From NCBI GenBank assembly GCA_036505795.1, contig DASXSU010000049.1, positions 1-64,000 on the forward strand: DNA of 64,000 nucleotides. Direction: 5' to 3'. Each line of letters opens with the position of its first letter. Within the stretch, counting starts at the first letter, position 1. Positions 1-7,500 of this stretch are shown piece after piece. The position numbers were made by a program, and so were the translations under genes. The notes below the pieces were generated by a model that was given only the letters and a program-made list of their open reading frames with translations, made no database searches and had not been told where the DNA came from. Source of the DNA: NS-11 sp036505795 (GTDB taxonomy: Bacteria > Nitrospirota > Nitrospiria > Nitrospirales > NS-4).

Positions 1-333
1 GCTCGCCAAAAGGATGCCGAGTTGCTGAAACGTGTCGCTGTCCGGGTGAAGATTAACGGCTTTTTGGTATTCGTTAAGTGCGCCTGAAATGTCGCCTTTT
101 GCTGCCAATGCTTTCGCTAACTCACTATGGGCAACTGCCGAGTCGGGGGTGAGGCGAAGAGCCTCCCGAAATTCATTGATGGACAGGGGGACATCTCCCC
201 TTGCTAATAGGAGCTTGCCTTGGTTCATGTGCTCTGTGGCGAGATTTTCATTCGGGTTTGAATCGCAAGCGGTTAATGCGCTGAAGATCAGTAAAACGAG
301 TGTCACTTTATATTTAGCTACATTTCCATGCAT
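1..333 (-). CDS. TPR-repeat lipoprotein, C-terminus cut by window edge
   Basis: The frame is open from an ATG at 333 to the left edge, 111 codons. The product starts with a basic/hydrophobic signal and a lipobox Leu-Thr-Ala-Cys, giving Cys23 as the lipidated residue. Behind it are helical repeats with TPR spacing (motifs such as ALRLTPDSAVAHSELA and a following AxNEYQKAVNLHPDS). This predicts a periplasm-facing, membrane-anchored scaffold, often an assembly factor of secretion or pilus systems; the partner cannot be told from here. No strong ribosome site precedes the ATG, so the start is moderately sure. The gene continues outside the window. Confidence 0.75.
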   Translation of the reverse strand, partial: MHGNVAKYKVTLVLLIFSALTACDSNPNENLATEHMNQGKLLLARGDVPLSINEFREALRLTPDSAVAHSELAKALAAKGDISGALNEYQKAVNLHPDSDTFQQLGILLAS

Positions 334-656
334 AATAATACCAGCTACCCTATTGTGCCACCAAAATGAAAGCCGAACAACTTTTTACTGACGAGACGAG
401 AGATTCATTTCAACCGAGGAGACTAACCAGGGACCGGTAAATTTACCCTGTGCTGCATCGAGAGAAGGTTCACATGCGACCTGAGCGCTCTGCATACGTA
501 TCGGCAGTGGACGGAAGCTTAAATGATAAGGTCCTATGAAATATAGGGAATCCTGTTTGTAAAGAACCCTTATAGGTATTCGAATACCTCTGTCACGTAT
601 TATTATTTGCCTAGGGTATTTACAGCAACCCTAAATAGGGGTATAGTTACTTTCTT
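334..656. other. Divergent intergenic region with palindrome and repeated TAGGGTATT-like words
   Basis: There is no gene between the lipoprotein start and the PilZ gene. The right half is AT-rich and holds a perfect 16-bp palindrome at 574-589 plus similar short words near 543-553, 611-621 and 634-646. It is the only place where promoters for both divergent genes can lie. No confident -35/-10 pair was seen. Confidence 0.5.
574..589. promoter_or_regulatory. Perfect 16-bp palindrome, candidate operator
   Basis: AGGTATTCGAATACCT is identical on both strands with no spacer. It sits about 70 bp before the PilZ gene and 240 bp before the divergent lipoprotein, where a dimeric regulator could bind. 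Related half-words (TAGGGTATT, TAGGGGTAT) follow within 60 bp. The regulator is unknown, and the functional role is inference. Confidence 0.4.
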
Positions 657-1163
657 ATGGACGATCGCCAGGCGGACGCACGGCTCCTCTCGACGCATGA
701 CTACCGCTATAAGACGTTCCTAGCGGCGTGTAAATGCGGCTTTTCAACGGAATTGAAATTCAGTGATTTCCAGTTGAGTGAGACAGACCCTTTCCATTAC
801 CTATGTTCCTGCGGAAAAAGCTGCAAGGTTTTTTGCAACCTTCGCCAGGGTGTGCGTAAAAAGGTTAGCCTTGTGGGGCGCATTGCCCGGTCCTTAGACT
901 TCGGCAAAGCCGACTGGTTTGGGACGGTCATGGACATCTCCAAAGTTGGAATGCTGATGAAGACTGAGCCGATCAAAAACATCGGCGAGAATGAGGCCGT
1001 GTCGGCGACTATTTTGCTGGATGACAAGCTGAAAACGAAATTGGAATTCAGTTGCCGCGTTCGCCGAATCTTGTCGAATAACAATGATGTCCAATTAGGT
1101 GTTGAGTTCCGGCATCTCACCGCTCTGCAGGAACAAGTCCTTCACGGCTATCTGGCCGCCTAA
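657..1163 (+). CDS. PilZ domain protein with N-terminal cysteine pairs
   Basis: This is a 168-residue protein with a C-terminal PilZ domain, the family that binds cyclic di-GMP. The two ligand motifs are present: Arg63-x3-Arg67 and Asp93-x-Ser95-x2-Gly98. The N-terminal third carries Cys25/Cys27, Cys50/Cys52 and Cys56/Cys60, a pattern that suggests a small zinc-binding module in front of PilZ. There is no signal peptide or membrane segment, so it is probably a cytoplasmic adaptor acting on a partner when c-di-GMP rises. The ATG lacks a clear Shine-Dalgarno sequence (AGGGG lies about 16 bases upstream). The partner and the regulated process are unknown. Confidence 0.85.
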   Translation: MDDRQADARLLSTHDYRYKTFLAACKCGFSTELKFSDFQLSETDPFHYLCSCGKSCKVFCNLRQGVRKKVSLVGRIARSLDFGKADWFGTVMDISKVGMLMKTEPIKNIGENEAVSATILLDDKLKTKLEFSCRVRRILSNNNDVQLGVEFRHLTALQEQVLHGYLAA

Positions 1164-1327
1164 ACACCCCCTCGATAGTCCTAAAAGGTTGATTTACTAA
1201 GCCCGCCCAGGTTTCTGAGACATCCTCGACATTTCGGGCCCTGCTCTGGGAAATTTGTCGATTGGCCCGGACAGGATCATTTGTTAGCCTCTGCCAATCG
1301 CGGCCCTGTTACAAAAGGAGGAAGCAG

Positions 1328-1786
1328 ATGGAGTGTACGAAATGTCAGGGCTTAATGATCGAGGAATATCTCGCTGATGGCGTCAGCAACATCAATGAAT
1401 GGCGTTGCGTGAATTGTGGCGCAATCCTCGATGCTGTCATAGCACAAAATCAACAACGGGGCGGTCAGCCCGACATATTGCCGTCTTCGGCCGTCATGAG
1501 TTTTCTGGATTTCCGAAAGACCCTTGCATTGTCGAAGATCATTGGCAGTTGCTGCAGTACCCCAGGAGACGGCAAGAAAGTTAATCTCATTATCCAAAAT
1601 CTACTCAATGAAGGAAACACAGTTGAGTTAGACTTCCACGGCGTAAAGTTGGTGACATCATCGTTCTATCGCGCAGCGATTCGCGACTTGTCGTACACCT
1701 TCCCGGAGGAGTTTATTCAGACCCATTTAAGCTTCTCCGGATTATCGGAGCGCAATACCCTCGATTTTGAGTTTTTGACCAGCTAG
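1328..1786 (+). CDS. Zinc-ribbon plus STAS-like (DUF4325-type) protein
   Basis: The start ATG at 1328 is chosen because AAAGGAGG lies just upstream; the frame is open further 5' but lacks such a site. The 152-residue product opens with a four-cysteine ribbon (Cys3, Cys6, Cys27, Cys30). The C-terminal 70 residues (NTVELDFHGVKLVTSSFYRA and after) resemble the STAS-like DUF4325 fold, which in other bacteria is often found with anti-sigma-like kinases. Here no kinase is adjacent. The function is not known; a small regulatory or switch protein is the reasonable guess. It follows the PilZ gene by 165 bp and may be transcribed separately. Confidence 0.75.
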   Translation: MECTKCQGLMIEEYLADGVSNINEWRCVNCGAILDAVIAQNQQRGGQPDILPSSAVMSFLDFRKTLALSKIIGSCCSTPGDGKKVNLIIQNLLNEGNTVELDFHGVKLVTSSFYRAAIRDLSYTFPEEFIQTHLSFSGLSERNTLDFEFLTS

Positions 1787-1880
1787 ACAACGCAGGCGCG
1801 CGGGGCGTCATATTTGCGAGCCCTTGCGCGCCAATCTCTTCGGCTCCCGAACTCACTTTCTATAAGACAGATGTGGTGGC

Positions 1881-2261
1881 TTATAATGATTGACTGAAGG
1901 TGGCATTGCGGGCGGCGCGGATTTTGAGAACCAGGTCCTCCAGACCGAACGGTTTCGGGAGTAAGACCATATCCTCCGTGAAGCCATGCTGCTGTAAGTA
2001 TTCAGGCACATAGCCCGACATGAAGAGCACTTTCATCGCCGGCCGCAGAATGCGAGCCCGTTTGGCCAATTCGATCCCATTCATCTGCGGCATAATGATG
2101 TCGGTGATCATCAGATCGATGACATCGGAATAATCCTGGCAGATAGCGAGCGCTTGATAGCCATCGTGAGCCTCGATAACCAAATACCGGTTCAGCCCTA
2201 AAAGATTCCTGACTATCTCAAGGACCGGCTCTTCATCTTCAACCAAAAGAATGGTGTCCAG
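1881..2261 (-). CDS. Stand-alone response-regulator receiver domain
   Basis: The product is essentially one CheY-like domain: acidic cluster in LLVEDEE, phosphoacceptor Asp in LMITDIIMPQMNG, conserved Ser/Thr in MSGY and the Lys in LPKPF. No output domain follows. The frame has no ATG. An AGGAG at 2270-2274 lies eight bases before a CTG at 2261, giving MDTILLVEDE, which restores the first beta strand; a TTG at 2246 would cut into it. The upstream frame shows no kinase sequence, so this is not the tail of a hybrid kinase. It is cytoplasmic, and its cognate kinase is unknown. Confidence 0.8.
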   Translation of the reverse strand: MDTILLVEDEEPVLEIVRNLLGLNRYLVIEAHDGYQALAICQDYSDVIDLMITDIIMPQMNGIELAKRARILRPAMKVLFMSGYVPEYLQQHGFTEDMVLLPKPFGLEDLVLKIRAARNATFSQSL

Positions 2262-2343
2262 GATTCGGTCTCCTCTTTCGCAGCGCCAGGCTATGGCGAA
2301 AGGTGGACAAGGAACTCACGGCCCCAAAAATGTAGAAAAGCTG

Positions 2344-2988
2344 CTAGGCGACGCCTGGACCGGCATGGCGGGCAAGCAGACTAGCGATCTTGCGGGCGTA
2401 AGGAGTTTGGGGCGCTTGGGTCTGGATGTGTTGGTAAATCCGGCGCAGCCGGTCAGCCTCATTTTTAAACCGGTTCGCCGGAGTGACGACGCGTGCCGGC
2501 GCCTTCTTTTTCAGCGCCAAACGCTCTGACTCCTGAGCGATGACCAGGAACTGGACGACATCTTCCCAGGCTATATGACCGGTCCGGCGGGAATCGGTGC
2601 GAACACTGTGCTTAAAAAAGGGCGAGATATTCCAGATGATCTCCTGCAGAGGACTCAAGCGTTTTAGTGAAGGAGATAAACGCAGCACGTGTTTCGATCG
2701 CTTGGCCAACATCTCCTCAACATACAGAAGGAGTGAACGCGATGTGTGGCGAGACAATAAAAACCTCTGGCACAAGCGTTTCAATTGCCTAATCCGACGC
2801 TGATCGATCTCTTTTTGCGTAGCCCGGTCCAAAGACTTCTGAGATTCGGCCGGAGGGCTGGGAGGCGGAGTGAGCCGGTCGCCTGCCGCAAGCTCGCGCA
2901 GTCGTGCCATCCGCTGCTCCGGCGGGAGGGTATCGATTGCCCGCATCGTGCGTTCCAGGTGGAGAAACACCTGTTCGCGGCGGGTCAC
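2344..2988 (-). CDS. Hypothetical basic protein, 214 aa
   Basis: I do not recognise this protein. It is rich in Arg, Lys, Leu and Glu, predicted mostly helical, with no signal peptide or membrane segment. A proline run (TPPPSPPAE) near residue 40 separates a short N-terminal helical part from the rest. The start is a GTG without a good ribosome site; an in-frame ATT further upstream has AAAGGA before it but would be unusual. It lies 82 bp upstream of the receiver gene on the same strand and could share its transcript. Codon use looks like the neighbours. Confidence 0.55.
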   Translation of the reverse strand: MTRREQVFLHLERTMRAIDTLPPEQRMARLRELAAGDRLTPPPSPPAESQKSLDRATQKEIDQRRIRQLKRLCQRFLLSRHTSRSLLLYVEEMLAKRSKHVLRLSPSLKRLSPLQEIIWNISPFFKHSVRTDSRRTGHIAWEDVVQFLVIAQESERLALKKKAPARVVTPANRFKNEADRLRRIYQHIQTQAPQTPYARKIASLLARHAGPGVA

Positions 2989-3415
2989 TTCAATTTGGTT
3001 GGCGGCCTGAATAGCAAAGTCCTTTCGCGAAACTGAGCCTTATCCTGACTCACCGGTTGCACGGAAAATCTGCCGCAGGACCGTAGGAGGGCGCCAGATT
3101 CGGAAGTGCGCGAAGCCCAAGGAATCGCTATTATAGCTATTCCGGCTCTTCCGCGTCAACAGCGGTGCTTTTCCCCATAGAATAACCGCTTGCCTCTTTG
3201 ATGTGTGTGTGCTACGGTAGCGTTGCGATCATCGTTGAAGGGTCTTGGCGATGAGGCGCTACATGAGAAGACCCACCGCGATTGGTGCCTTGCAGTAGGG
3301 ATTTGATCGGTAAAGCCTGCCCTGAAGACGTTTCCTTCCCTTCGCCTTCGGTGCTCACCTGAGCCAGTTCACTCCTTACTTTCAAGATAACAACGCATTA
3401 CGAAGGAGAAGTGGA
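2989..3415. other. Gene-free spacer, 5' region of the RRM gene
   Basis: This is the space between a leftward hypothetical gene and the rightward RRM gene. No open frame of useful length was seen, only a 15-codon ATG frame near 3251 with a poor ribosome site. The last 30 bases carry a strong GAAGGAG serving the RRM gene. The long distance could hold a promoter and an extended leader; no conserved RNA element was recognised. Confidence 0.45.
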
Positions 3416-3718
3416 ATGAGTGTCAAGTTATATGTTGGCGGGCTGCCGTATTCGGTAACCGAACAGCAGTTGGAAGAGCTATTCGCCCAGCAGGGAGCCG
3501 TCACATCCGCGAAGGTCATTACCGATAGGGTAACCGGCCAAGCCCGTGGCTTCGGATTTGTCGAGATGGCGACATCGGAAGAAGCGCAGAAGGCGATTAC
3601 CTCGCTGAACGGGACCCAAATGGGCGGCCGCACAATTACCGTAAACGAAGCCCGTCCCCAAGAGAAGCGTACCGGTGGTGGAATGAGCGATCGCGGAGGC
3701 AGTGGCGCGCGCTGGTAG
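3416..3718 (+). CDS. RRM-domain RNA-binding protein
   Basis: This 100-residue, single-RRM protein starts at an ATG behind GAAGGAG. RNP2 is seen as KLYVGGLP near the N-terminus and RNP1 as RGFGFVEM around residue 44, with the aromatic residues that stack on RNA. The Gly/Arg-rich tail (RTGGGMSDRGGSG) is typical of small bacterial glycine-rich RNA-binding proteins. Members in cyanobacteria respond to cold; here that is only analogy. It would act in the cytoplasm as an RNA chaperone or translation modulator. It is followed by an inverted repeat and the small basic gene at 3805. Confidence 0.9.
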   Translation: MSVKLYVGGLPYSVTEQQLEELFAQQGAVTSAKVITDRVTGQARGFGFVEMATSEEAQKAITSLNGTQMGGRTITVNEARPQEKRTGGGMSDRGGSGARW

Positions 3719-3747
3719 TTCCGGGTTAGAATAAACGATAGCCTCGA

Positions 3748-3771
3748 GCAGGGAGCCTCAGCGTTCCCTGC
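3748..3771 (+). terminator. Inverted repeat after RRM gene, weak terminator candidate
   Basis: GCAGGGA and TCCCTGC can pair as a 7-bp stem around a 10-base loop, 30 bp after the RRM stop codon. There is no T-run behind it, so it may attenuate or stabilise rather than terminate. Confidence 0.35.
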
Positions 3772-3804
3772 CCGTCGTTCCACCGTCGACCCAAGGAGGT
3801 TCGA

Positions 3805-3993
3805 ATTCCCAGACCAGGAAAAGCCACGCTCGCCAAGCGCGATCGCGAGCGAGCCAAGCAAGCCAAGCAGAAAGAAAAAGAGGAGCGGCGGGCTCAGCGA
3901 AAGGCTGAGAAAGTGCCGGTAACTCGACCGAAAGATGGAGAGGATCCGGATTTAGCGGGCATGGTTCCGGGACCGCAACCTCCTCTTTTTTGA
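3805..3993 (+). CDS. Small highly charged protein with apparent ATT start
   Basis: A 62-codon frame begins at ATT, five bases after a perfect AAGGAGG (3793-3799). No ATG, GTG or TTG lies in frame near this site; the first in-frame ATG is at codon 53. The product begins with PRPGKATLAKRDRERAKQ, is very rich in Lys, Arg, Glu and Gln in its first 45 residues, and ends DPDLAGMVPGPQPPLF. I recall similar short proteins ending DPDLxGIxPGPQP in other environmental bacteria, but could not check. ATT initiation is known from infC and pcnB. It may bind RNA or ribosomes, judging only from charge and its place behind an RRM gene. Confidence 0.7.
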   Translation: MPRPGKATLAKRDRERAKQAKQKEKEERRAQRKAEKVPVTRPKDGEDPDLAGMVPGPQPPLF

Positions 3994-4277
3994 TATTGTG
4001 CGACTTTGGGTACGCTGTCTTAGTTTCAACGGAATCTTAAGGATGGCGTTCTTAACGGCCCGGTTCGGCTTGTTGTTCAATCTGACGCTTGTCAAAAACC
4101 CGTCAAGTACGCTTTCTGAACTTTGACACATACGCCTGCATCTTAATTCCCCTACCGTGTAAGCCCCCGAATTTGCTCCCTTTGAATCCACCCCTGCGTT
4201 GGCATACCCATTGCTCATACCTAAGGTTGTAGTGCTAGGTCTTGCTTTGTCCACTCCGCGAATGACTGGAGGCATAT

Positions 4278-4430
4278 ATGAGTCAGATGGTAACCAGACC
4301 CACAAAAGATCGGGGCGGTGACATTCGCCAGGCCGATTCGGGACGGATCCTTGAGAGGCCTGTGGTGCGGCAAGAGGTCTTTGGAAAATTGATGTGGAAG
4401 CCGGAACGCGCGCGCGAGCTTCATCAATGA
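4278..4430 (+). CDS. Small hypothetical protein, 50 aa, coupled to lipoprotein
   Basis: An ATG behind GGAGG opens a 50-codon frame whose TGA overlaps the next ATG as ATGA. The product is hydrophilic and basic (central RILERPVVRQEVFGKLMWK), without cysteine pairs or membrane segments. I do not recognise it. The good ribosome site and the 4-base overlap argue that it is translated and coupled to the lipoprotein that follows. Confidence 0.55.
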   Translation: MSQMVTRPTKDRGGDIRQADSGRILERPVVRQEVFGKLMWKPERARELHQ

Positions 4431-4705
4431 TAGACTTCCGCGATCCTGTACGTACAGGCTCCGCGGTGCTCGGGCTCGCCTGTATGTTGATGACGGGTTG
4501 TGCGGCGGATTATGTCTATATCCAGGACGGCAAATCCGAGCGAGCGGTAAGACAGGACTATATTGGCTGCGCCGAGCAGCAATTCAAGGGCTCAAACGAT
4601 ACGACTATGTGCATGGAGACAAGGGGGTATCGGACCCTCAAAATCGATGAGGCTTCGCGCGCGGCAGAGCACTCGTCCTCCGGTCAGCATGCGTTTTTCC
4701 GGTAG
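4427..4705 (+). CDS. Small lipoprotein with CM-x2-RGY tail motif
   Basis: The ATG at 4427 overlaps the preceding stop (ATGA); an upstream in-frame start at 4394 would bury the signal. The 92-residue product has a signal ending Leu-Met-Thr-Gly-Cys25, so it should be lipidated. The mature part contains GKS, then R-x-DY-x2-C and a distal C-M-x2-R-G-Y. The same arrangement occurs in the lipoprotein at 21841-22083, so the two are probably paralogues. Four mature cysteines could form disulphides in the periplasm. Function is unknown. A hairpin follows the stop codon. Confidence 0.75.
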   Translation: MIDFRDPVRTGSAVLGLACMLMTGCAADYVYIQDGKSERAVRQDYIGCAEQQFKGSNDTTMCMETRGYRTLKIDEASRAAEHSSSGQHAFFR

Positions 4706-4710
4706 GGAAG

Positions 4711-4745
4711 AAAGCCGACGGGCCACATAGGCCCCCGCCGGCTTT
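4711..4745. terminator. Hairpin between convergent genes
   Basis: AAAGCCGACG pairs with CGCCGGCTTT (one mismatch) around a 15-base loop, between the stop codons of a rightward and a leftward gene. Flanking A/T runs inside the stem suit a bidirectional terminator, but no long T-tract is present. Confidence 0.5.
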
Positions 4746-4764
4746 CCGGTTAGTTCACGGCAGG

Positions 4765-4986
4765 TTACTTTTTTTCCTTCGTGGTCTCTGTCTTCTCTTC
4801 TTTTATCTCTCCGTTCTTTTTCTTCTTCTTTTTTGTTGTCTTTTTCACGGTCTTGGTGCCATCGGCCTTTGTCTCAGACTTCATCTCCGTCTTTGTCTCT
4901 TCTTTCTTCGTCTCGTCAGCATAGACGGAGCCTACAAAACTCACGGCGATCAAGACGGCGAAGATCGCTGTCAATAAATTCTTCAC
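4765..4986 (-). CDS. Exported Lys/Glu/Thr-rich small protein
   Basis: This is a 73-residue protein with a clear Sec signal (KNLLTAIFAVLIAVSFVGSVYA) followed by an almost pure Lys/Glu/Thr tail with a KKTTKKKKKK stretch. The start GTG at 4986 is preferred over one three codons upstream because AGGGAGG lies eight bases before it. The mature chain should be disordered and highly charged in the periplasm. Similar low-complexity exported peptides occur widely and have no assigned role; binding to cell-wall polymers or nucleic acid is only a guess. It is flanked by the hairpin at 4711-4745. Confidence 0.7.
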   Translation of the reverse strand: MKNLLTAIFAVLIAVSFVGSVYADETKKEETKTEMKSETKADGTKTVKKTTKKKKKKNGEIKEEKTETTKEKK

Positions 4987-5130
4987 TAAGATCACCTCCC
5001 TTCAAATGCCGTATATCGGTGCCATGACGCGACCATTGACAGATTCCATTAGCATGAGTATCCGGCGGGTGTCGGATGCGAAGCCTGGTAAATAAGCGGA
5101 CGGCAGCCTTTAAACCAATAGGCATTAATC

Positions 5131-5607
5131 TCAAGGGGCTTCTTCATCGTTCTCCATGGGGCCGGCATCCGGCTGTACCATCCGCAGCAATAGCAGAAGC
5201 CGCTCAGAGTCAACCGGCTTGATCAGATAGCAATTGGCATACAGCCCGAGCGTTTGATCGATATCGGCCCGTGCTTGCGAGGACGTGAGGATCGCCACCG
5301 GGATGGATCGTAGATCATGGTCGTTTTTAATTTCCGTGAGCAACTCGAGACCACTCTTTTTCGGCATGTTCAGATCAAGAAGGAGGATGTCAGGCCTCGG
5401 AATGCCGGCATAGAACCCTTCCTGGCGAAGGAAGTTCAATGCATCCTGGCCGTCCTTTGTGACGTGAAGACGGCAATGGACACGGGCCTCCTTAAGCGCT
5501 TCTTGCAGCAACCGCACGTCGCCGGGATTATCCTCCACGAGCAAAATCTGAAGGACACCGGCGGCCTCACGGTTCATTGCAGTTGCTGGATCGTTTCGCT
5601 CTGACAA
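5131..5607 (-). CDS. Rcp1-like single-domain response regulator
   Basis: A CheY-fold receiver of 158 residues. It shows LLVEDNPGDVRLLQEAL at the first strand and helix, phosphoacceptor Asp in ILLLDLNMPKKSG, Thr in AILTSS and Lys in YLIKPVD. The NPGD signature and long 3-4 loop are typical of the Rcp1 group that works with phytochrome-like or other hybrid histidine kinases. No output domain is present, so it is a relay or protein-protein switch. The TTG start at 5607 has only a weak GGA upstream; an ATG ten codons later is the alternative. Its partner kinase is not in the window. Confidence 0.85.
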   Translation of the reverse strand: MSERNDPATAMNREAAGVLQILLVEDNPGDVRLLQEALKEARVHCRLHVTKDGQDALNFLRQEGFYAGIPRPDILLLDLNMPKKSGLELLTEIKNDHDLRSIPVAILTSSQARADIDQTLGLYANCYLIKPVDSERLLLLLRMVQPDAGPMENDEEAP

Positions 5608-5742
5608 AGTTCTATATTTCCGGGCAAATGGCGAGAGAGTATATCAAAATGATTAAGGGGATTCTATGGTCAGGCGAGCATCTGATGTTTTCTCTCTTCA
5701 AGGAAAGAATTTGTCTGTTGTGAAGTCGTAGGAGGTAACGTA

Positions 5743-5820
5743 ATGAGAAAGTATATTTTTCGGCAATGCTGGAGGTGGCCTTATGCTAGAGATGATGTTA
5801 GCCGCACTCTTCCTCGTTGA
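5743..5820 (+). CDS. Possible 25-codon leader peptide
   Basis: An ATG with a very strong AGGAGG six bases before it opens a 25-codon frame that ends inside the next gene, overlapping its first 38 bases in another frame. The peptide is basic and aromatic (Arg, Trp, Tyr), unlike a conserved protein. It may be a translational leader feeding ribosomes to the gene at 5783, or the start of a frameshifted N-terminus. It is not recognisable as a family. Confidence 0.35.
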   Translation: MRKYIFRQCWRWPYARDDVSRTLPR

Positions 5821-6121
5821 GAACCCGGATTCCGGGCCCGACTGTTTTGTCAGCGGAGAGATTTACTCCTCACAGAAGGAAATCACCGCTACTCTCGCGC
5901 CGACAAACTGCCCAATCGACATACACCAGCAAGGACGCATGATCATCATGACCTCACCCAAATGGGTCGTTCAAGTCATCATCCCCGAAGACATAGGGAA
6001 ACAGGAGTTTGTCTATCAGTGGGGCCAAAGCGATGCGAGAATAGGCAACAGGAGTGTACAAGTCAGCTATAAGCCGGCCGGAGGGGCAAGTGCCGGCTCA
6101 TCCGGTCGGCTGGGCAGTTAA
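5783..6121 (+). CDS. Hypothetical protein, 112 aa
   Basis: The ATG follows GGAGGTGG by four bases. The first 13 residues are hydrophobic (LEMMLAALFLVE) but too short for a convincing signal peptide. The middle (YSSQKEITATLAPTNCPIDIHQQGRMII) looks beta-rich, and the C-terminus is Gly/Ala/Ser-rich. Two cysteines (in DCFVSG and TNCPID) could bond if exported. I do not recognise the family. It starts within the 25-codon frame at 5743. Confidence 0.5.
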   Translation: MLEMMLAALFLVENPDSGPDCFVSGEIYSSQKEITATLAPTNCPIDIHQQGRMIIMTSPKWVVQVIIPEDIGKQEFVYQWGQSDARIGNRSVQVSYKPAGGASAGSSGRLGS

Positions 6122-6396
6122 ATGGAGTCACACCCTTATGATTCCTCGCCCCGTCATGCACCGCAAGTAATTACAATAGATAAAGTAAAATAAAGTCTTT
6201 TATGCGCGCGTAACTCAGCGACAAGAGAGGCAATACTTTTTCTGCTGGTTGAAGATCCACCATTAGAGAAAAAAGCTGAGAAAAAAGCGGGGCCGTGATA
6301 GGCTTTTATCAATAGGCTAAATAAATTAGGGAAATTGTAGGCTCCGTCCTGTTCTTCTTCTCAGTCGGACTCCAACCTCCATCGTTTGAGGTGCCC

Positions 6397-7482
6397 TTGA
6401 AGATCCTGGTCGTGGACGATGAGGACGGAATTCGCACTTTGTGTTGTCAGGTGCTGAAGCACGCGGGATATGAGGTATCAACCTCGGCGAACGGAGAGGA
6501 AGCGCTTCAGCGGCTCCATGAAAACTGGGATATCATCCTCACCGACTTGAACATGCCAGGCCTGGTTGATGGTAACGAGCTGACCCGCCAGGCGCGCGCG
6601 AAAGTAAGCGCCGAGGTGCTCATCATGACCGGTTACCCGGACCTGGAAACGGCTATTCAGGCAATTAAAGGTGGGGCATTTGATTATCTGATCAAACCTT
6701 TTACGGCAGATGCGCTGCTTATTGCCGTCCAGCGGTGTATCGATAAACGCGAACTCTGTCATGACCTCGCACGTGAGAAAGTTTTGCGCACGCAGCTCAA
6801 CACGGCTTACGTTGAACTCGCCAAAATGGAGCGGGTGCGAGAGACATTCGGTCAGTTCGTCACGCCAGAAGTCGTCGACTTCGTCATGGACTACGGCCAT
6901 GATATTTGCCAGCATGGGGAACGAAAGATAGTGACGATCCTATTCGCGGATGTGAGGCGCTTCACATGGTTTACTGCGCATGTGTCGCCGGAAGAAGTGA
7001 TGACGGGGCTCAATGAAGTCTTCGAGTGCGTGATCGACGCCGTGCAACATGAGGGGGGCATCCTGAATAAGTTTATCGGTGACGGTTTGATGGCGCTGTT
7101 CGGGGCGCCGGTCCCGAACCCCGACCATGTCGCTATGGCAATGCGGGCCGCCCTCCGCGCGCGGGATGCCACAGAAAATTTGGCAAATGCGCGGCGTGCC
7201 CGTGGCTTAGACCCACTGCGAATCGGGATCGGCATCAATACAGGCGAGGTCGTCGCGGGCTGCGTCGGAACTAAGAAACGTACGGAGTACAGCGTCTTCG
7301 GACATGCGGTAAACCTGGCGGCGCGTCTAGAAGAGGTTGCTGCGCCGGGACAGATTTTGATGGGTCCTGAGACCGGACGGATGCTGGCCGGACAAGTTAT
7401 TGCTCGTGAAGTTGGACACCTTGCCTTGCCGGGTATTGATGAGCCGACGCCGGTCATCGAGCTGGTGAAACCAACCGAATAG
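6397..7482 (+). CDS. Response regulator with class III nucleotide cyclase output
   Basis: An N-terminal receiver (about residues 1-120, phosphoacceptor Asp near 50 in DIILTDLNMPG, Lys in YLIKPF) and a short coiled linker lead to a class III cyclase domain (about 175-355). Counting from an alternative GTG at 6391, metal ligands Asp187 (FADVRRFT) and Asp231 (FIGDG), base-selecting Lys227, transition-state Asn308 and Arg312 (NLAARL) are present. The second base-selecting position is Ser301 instead of Thr or Asp, so ATP is likely but not certain. Phosphorylation by an unknown kinase should control cyclic nucleotide synthesis in the cytoplasm. The TTG is preferred because GAGG lies five bases before it. 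Confidence 0.9.
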   Translation: MKILVVDDEDGIRTLCCQVLKHAGYEVSTSANGEEALQRLHENWDIILTDLNMPGLVDGNELTRQARAKVSAEVLIMTGYPDLETAIQAIKGGAFDYLIKPFTADALLIAVQRCIDKRELCHDLAREKVLRTQLNTAYVELAKMERVRETFGQFVTPEVVDFVMDYGHDICQHGERKIVTILFADVRRFTWFTAHVSPEEVMTGLNEVFECVIDAVQHEGGILNKFIGDGLMALFGAPVPNPDHVAMAMRAALRARDATENLANARRARGLDPLRIGIGINTGEVVAGCVGTKKRTEYSVFGHAVNLAARLEEVAAPGQILMGPETGRMLAGQVIAREVGHLALPGIDEPTPVIELVKPTE

Positions 7483-7500
7483 CCGAACGAAATTCTTGCC

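Noticed and set aside
4123..4148. TTGACA with TTAATT as a promoter for the small genes at 4278
   Set aside because: The spacer is only 14 bases, too short for a normal sigma-70 promoter.
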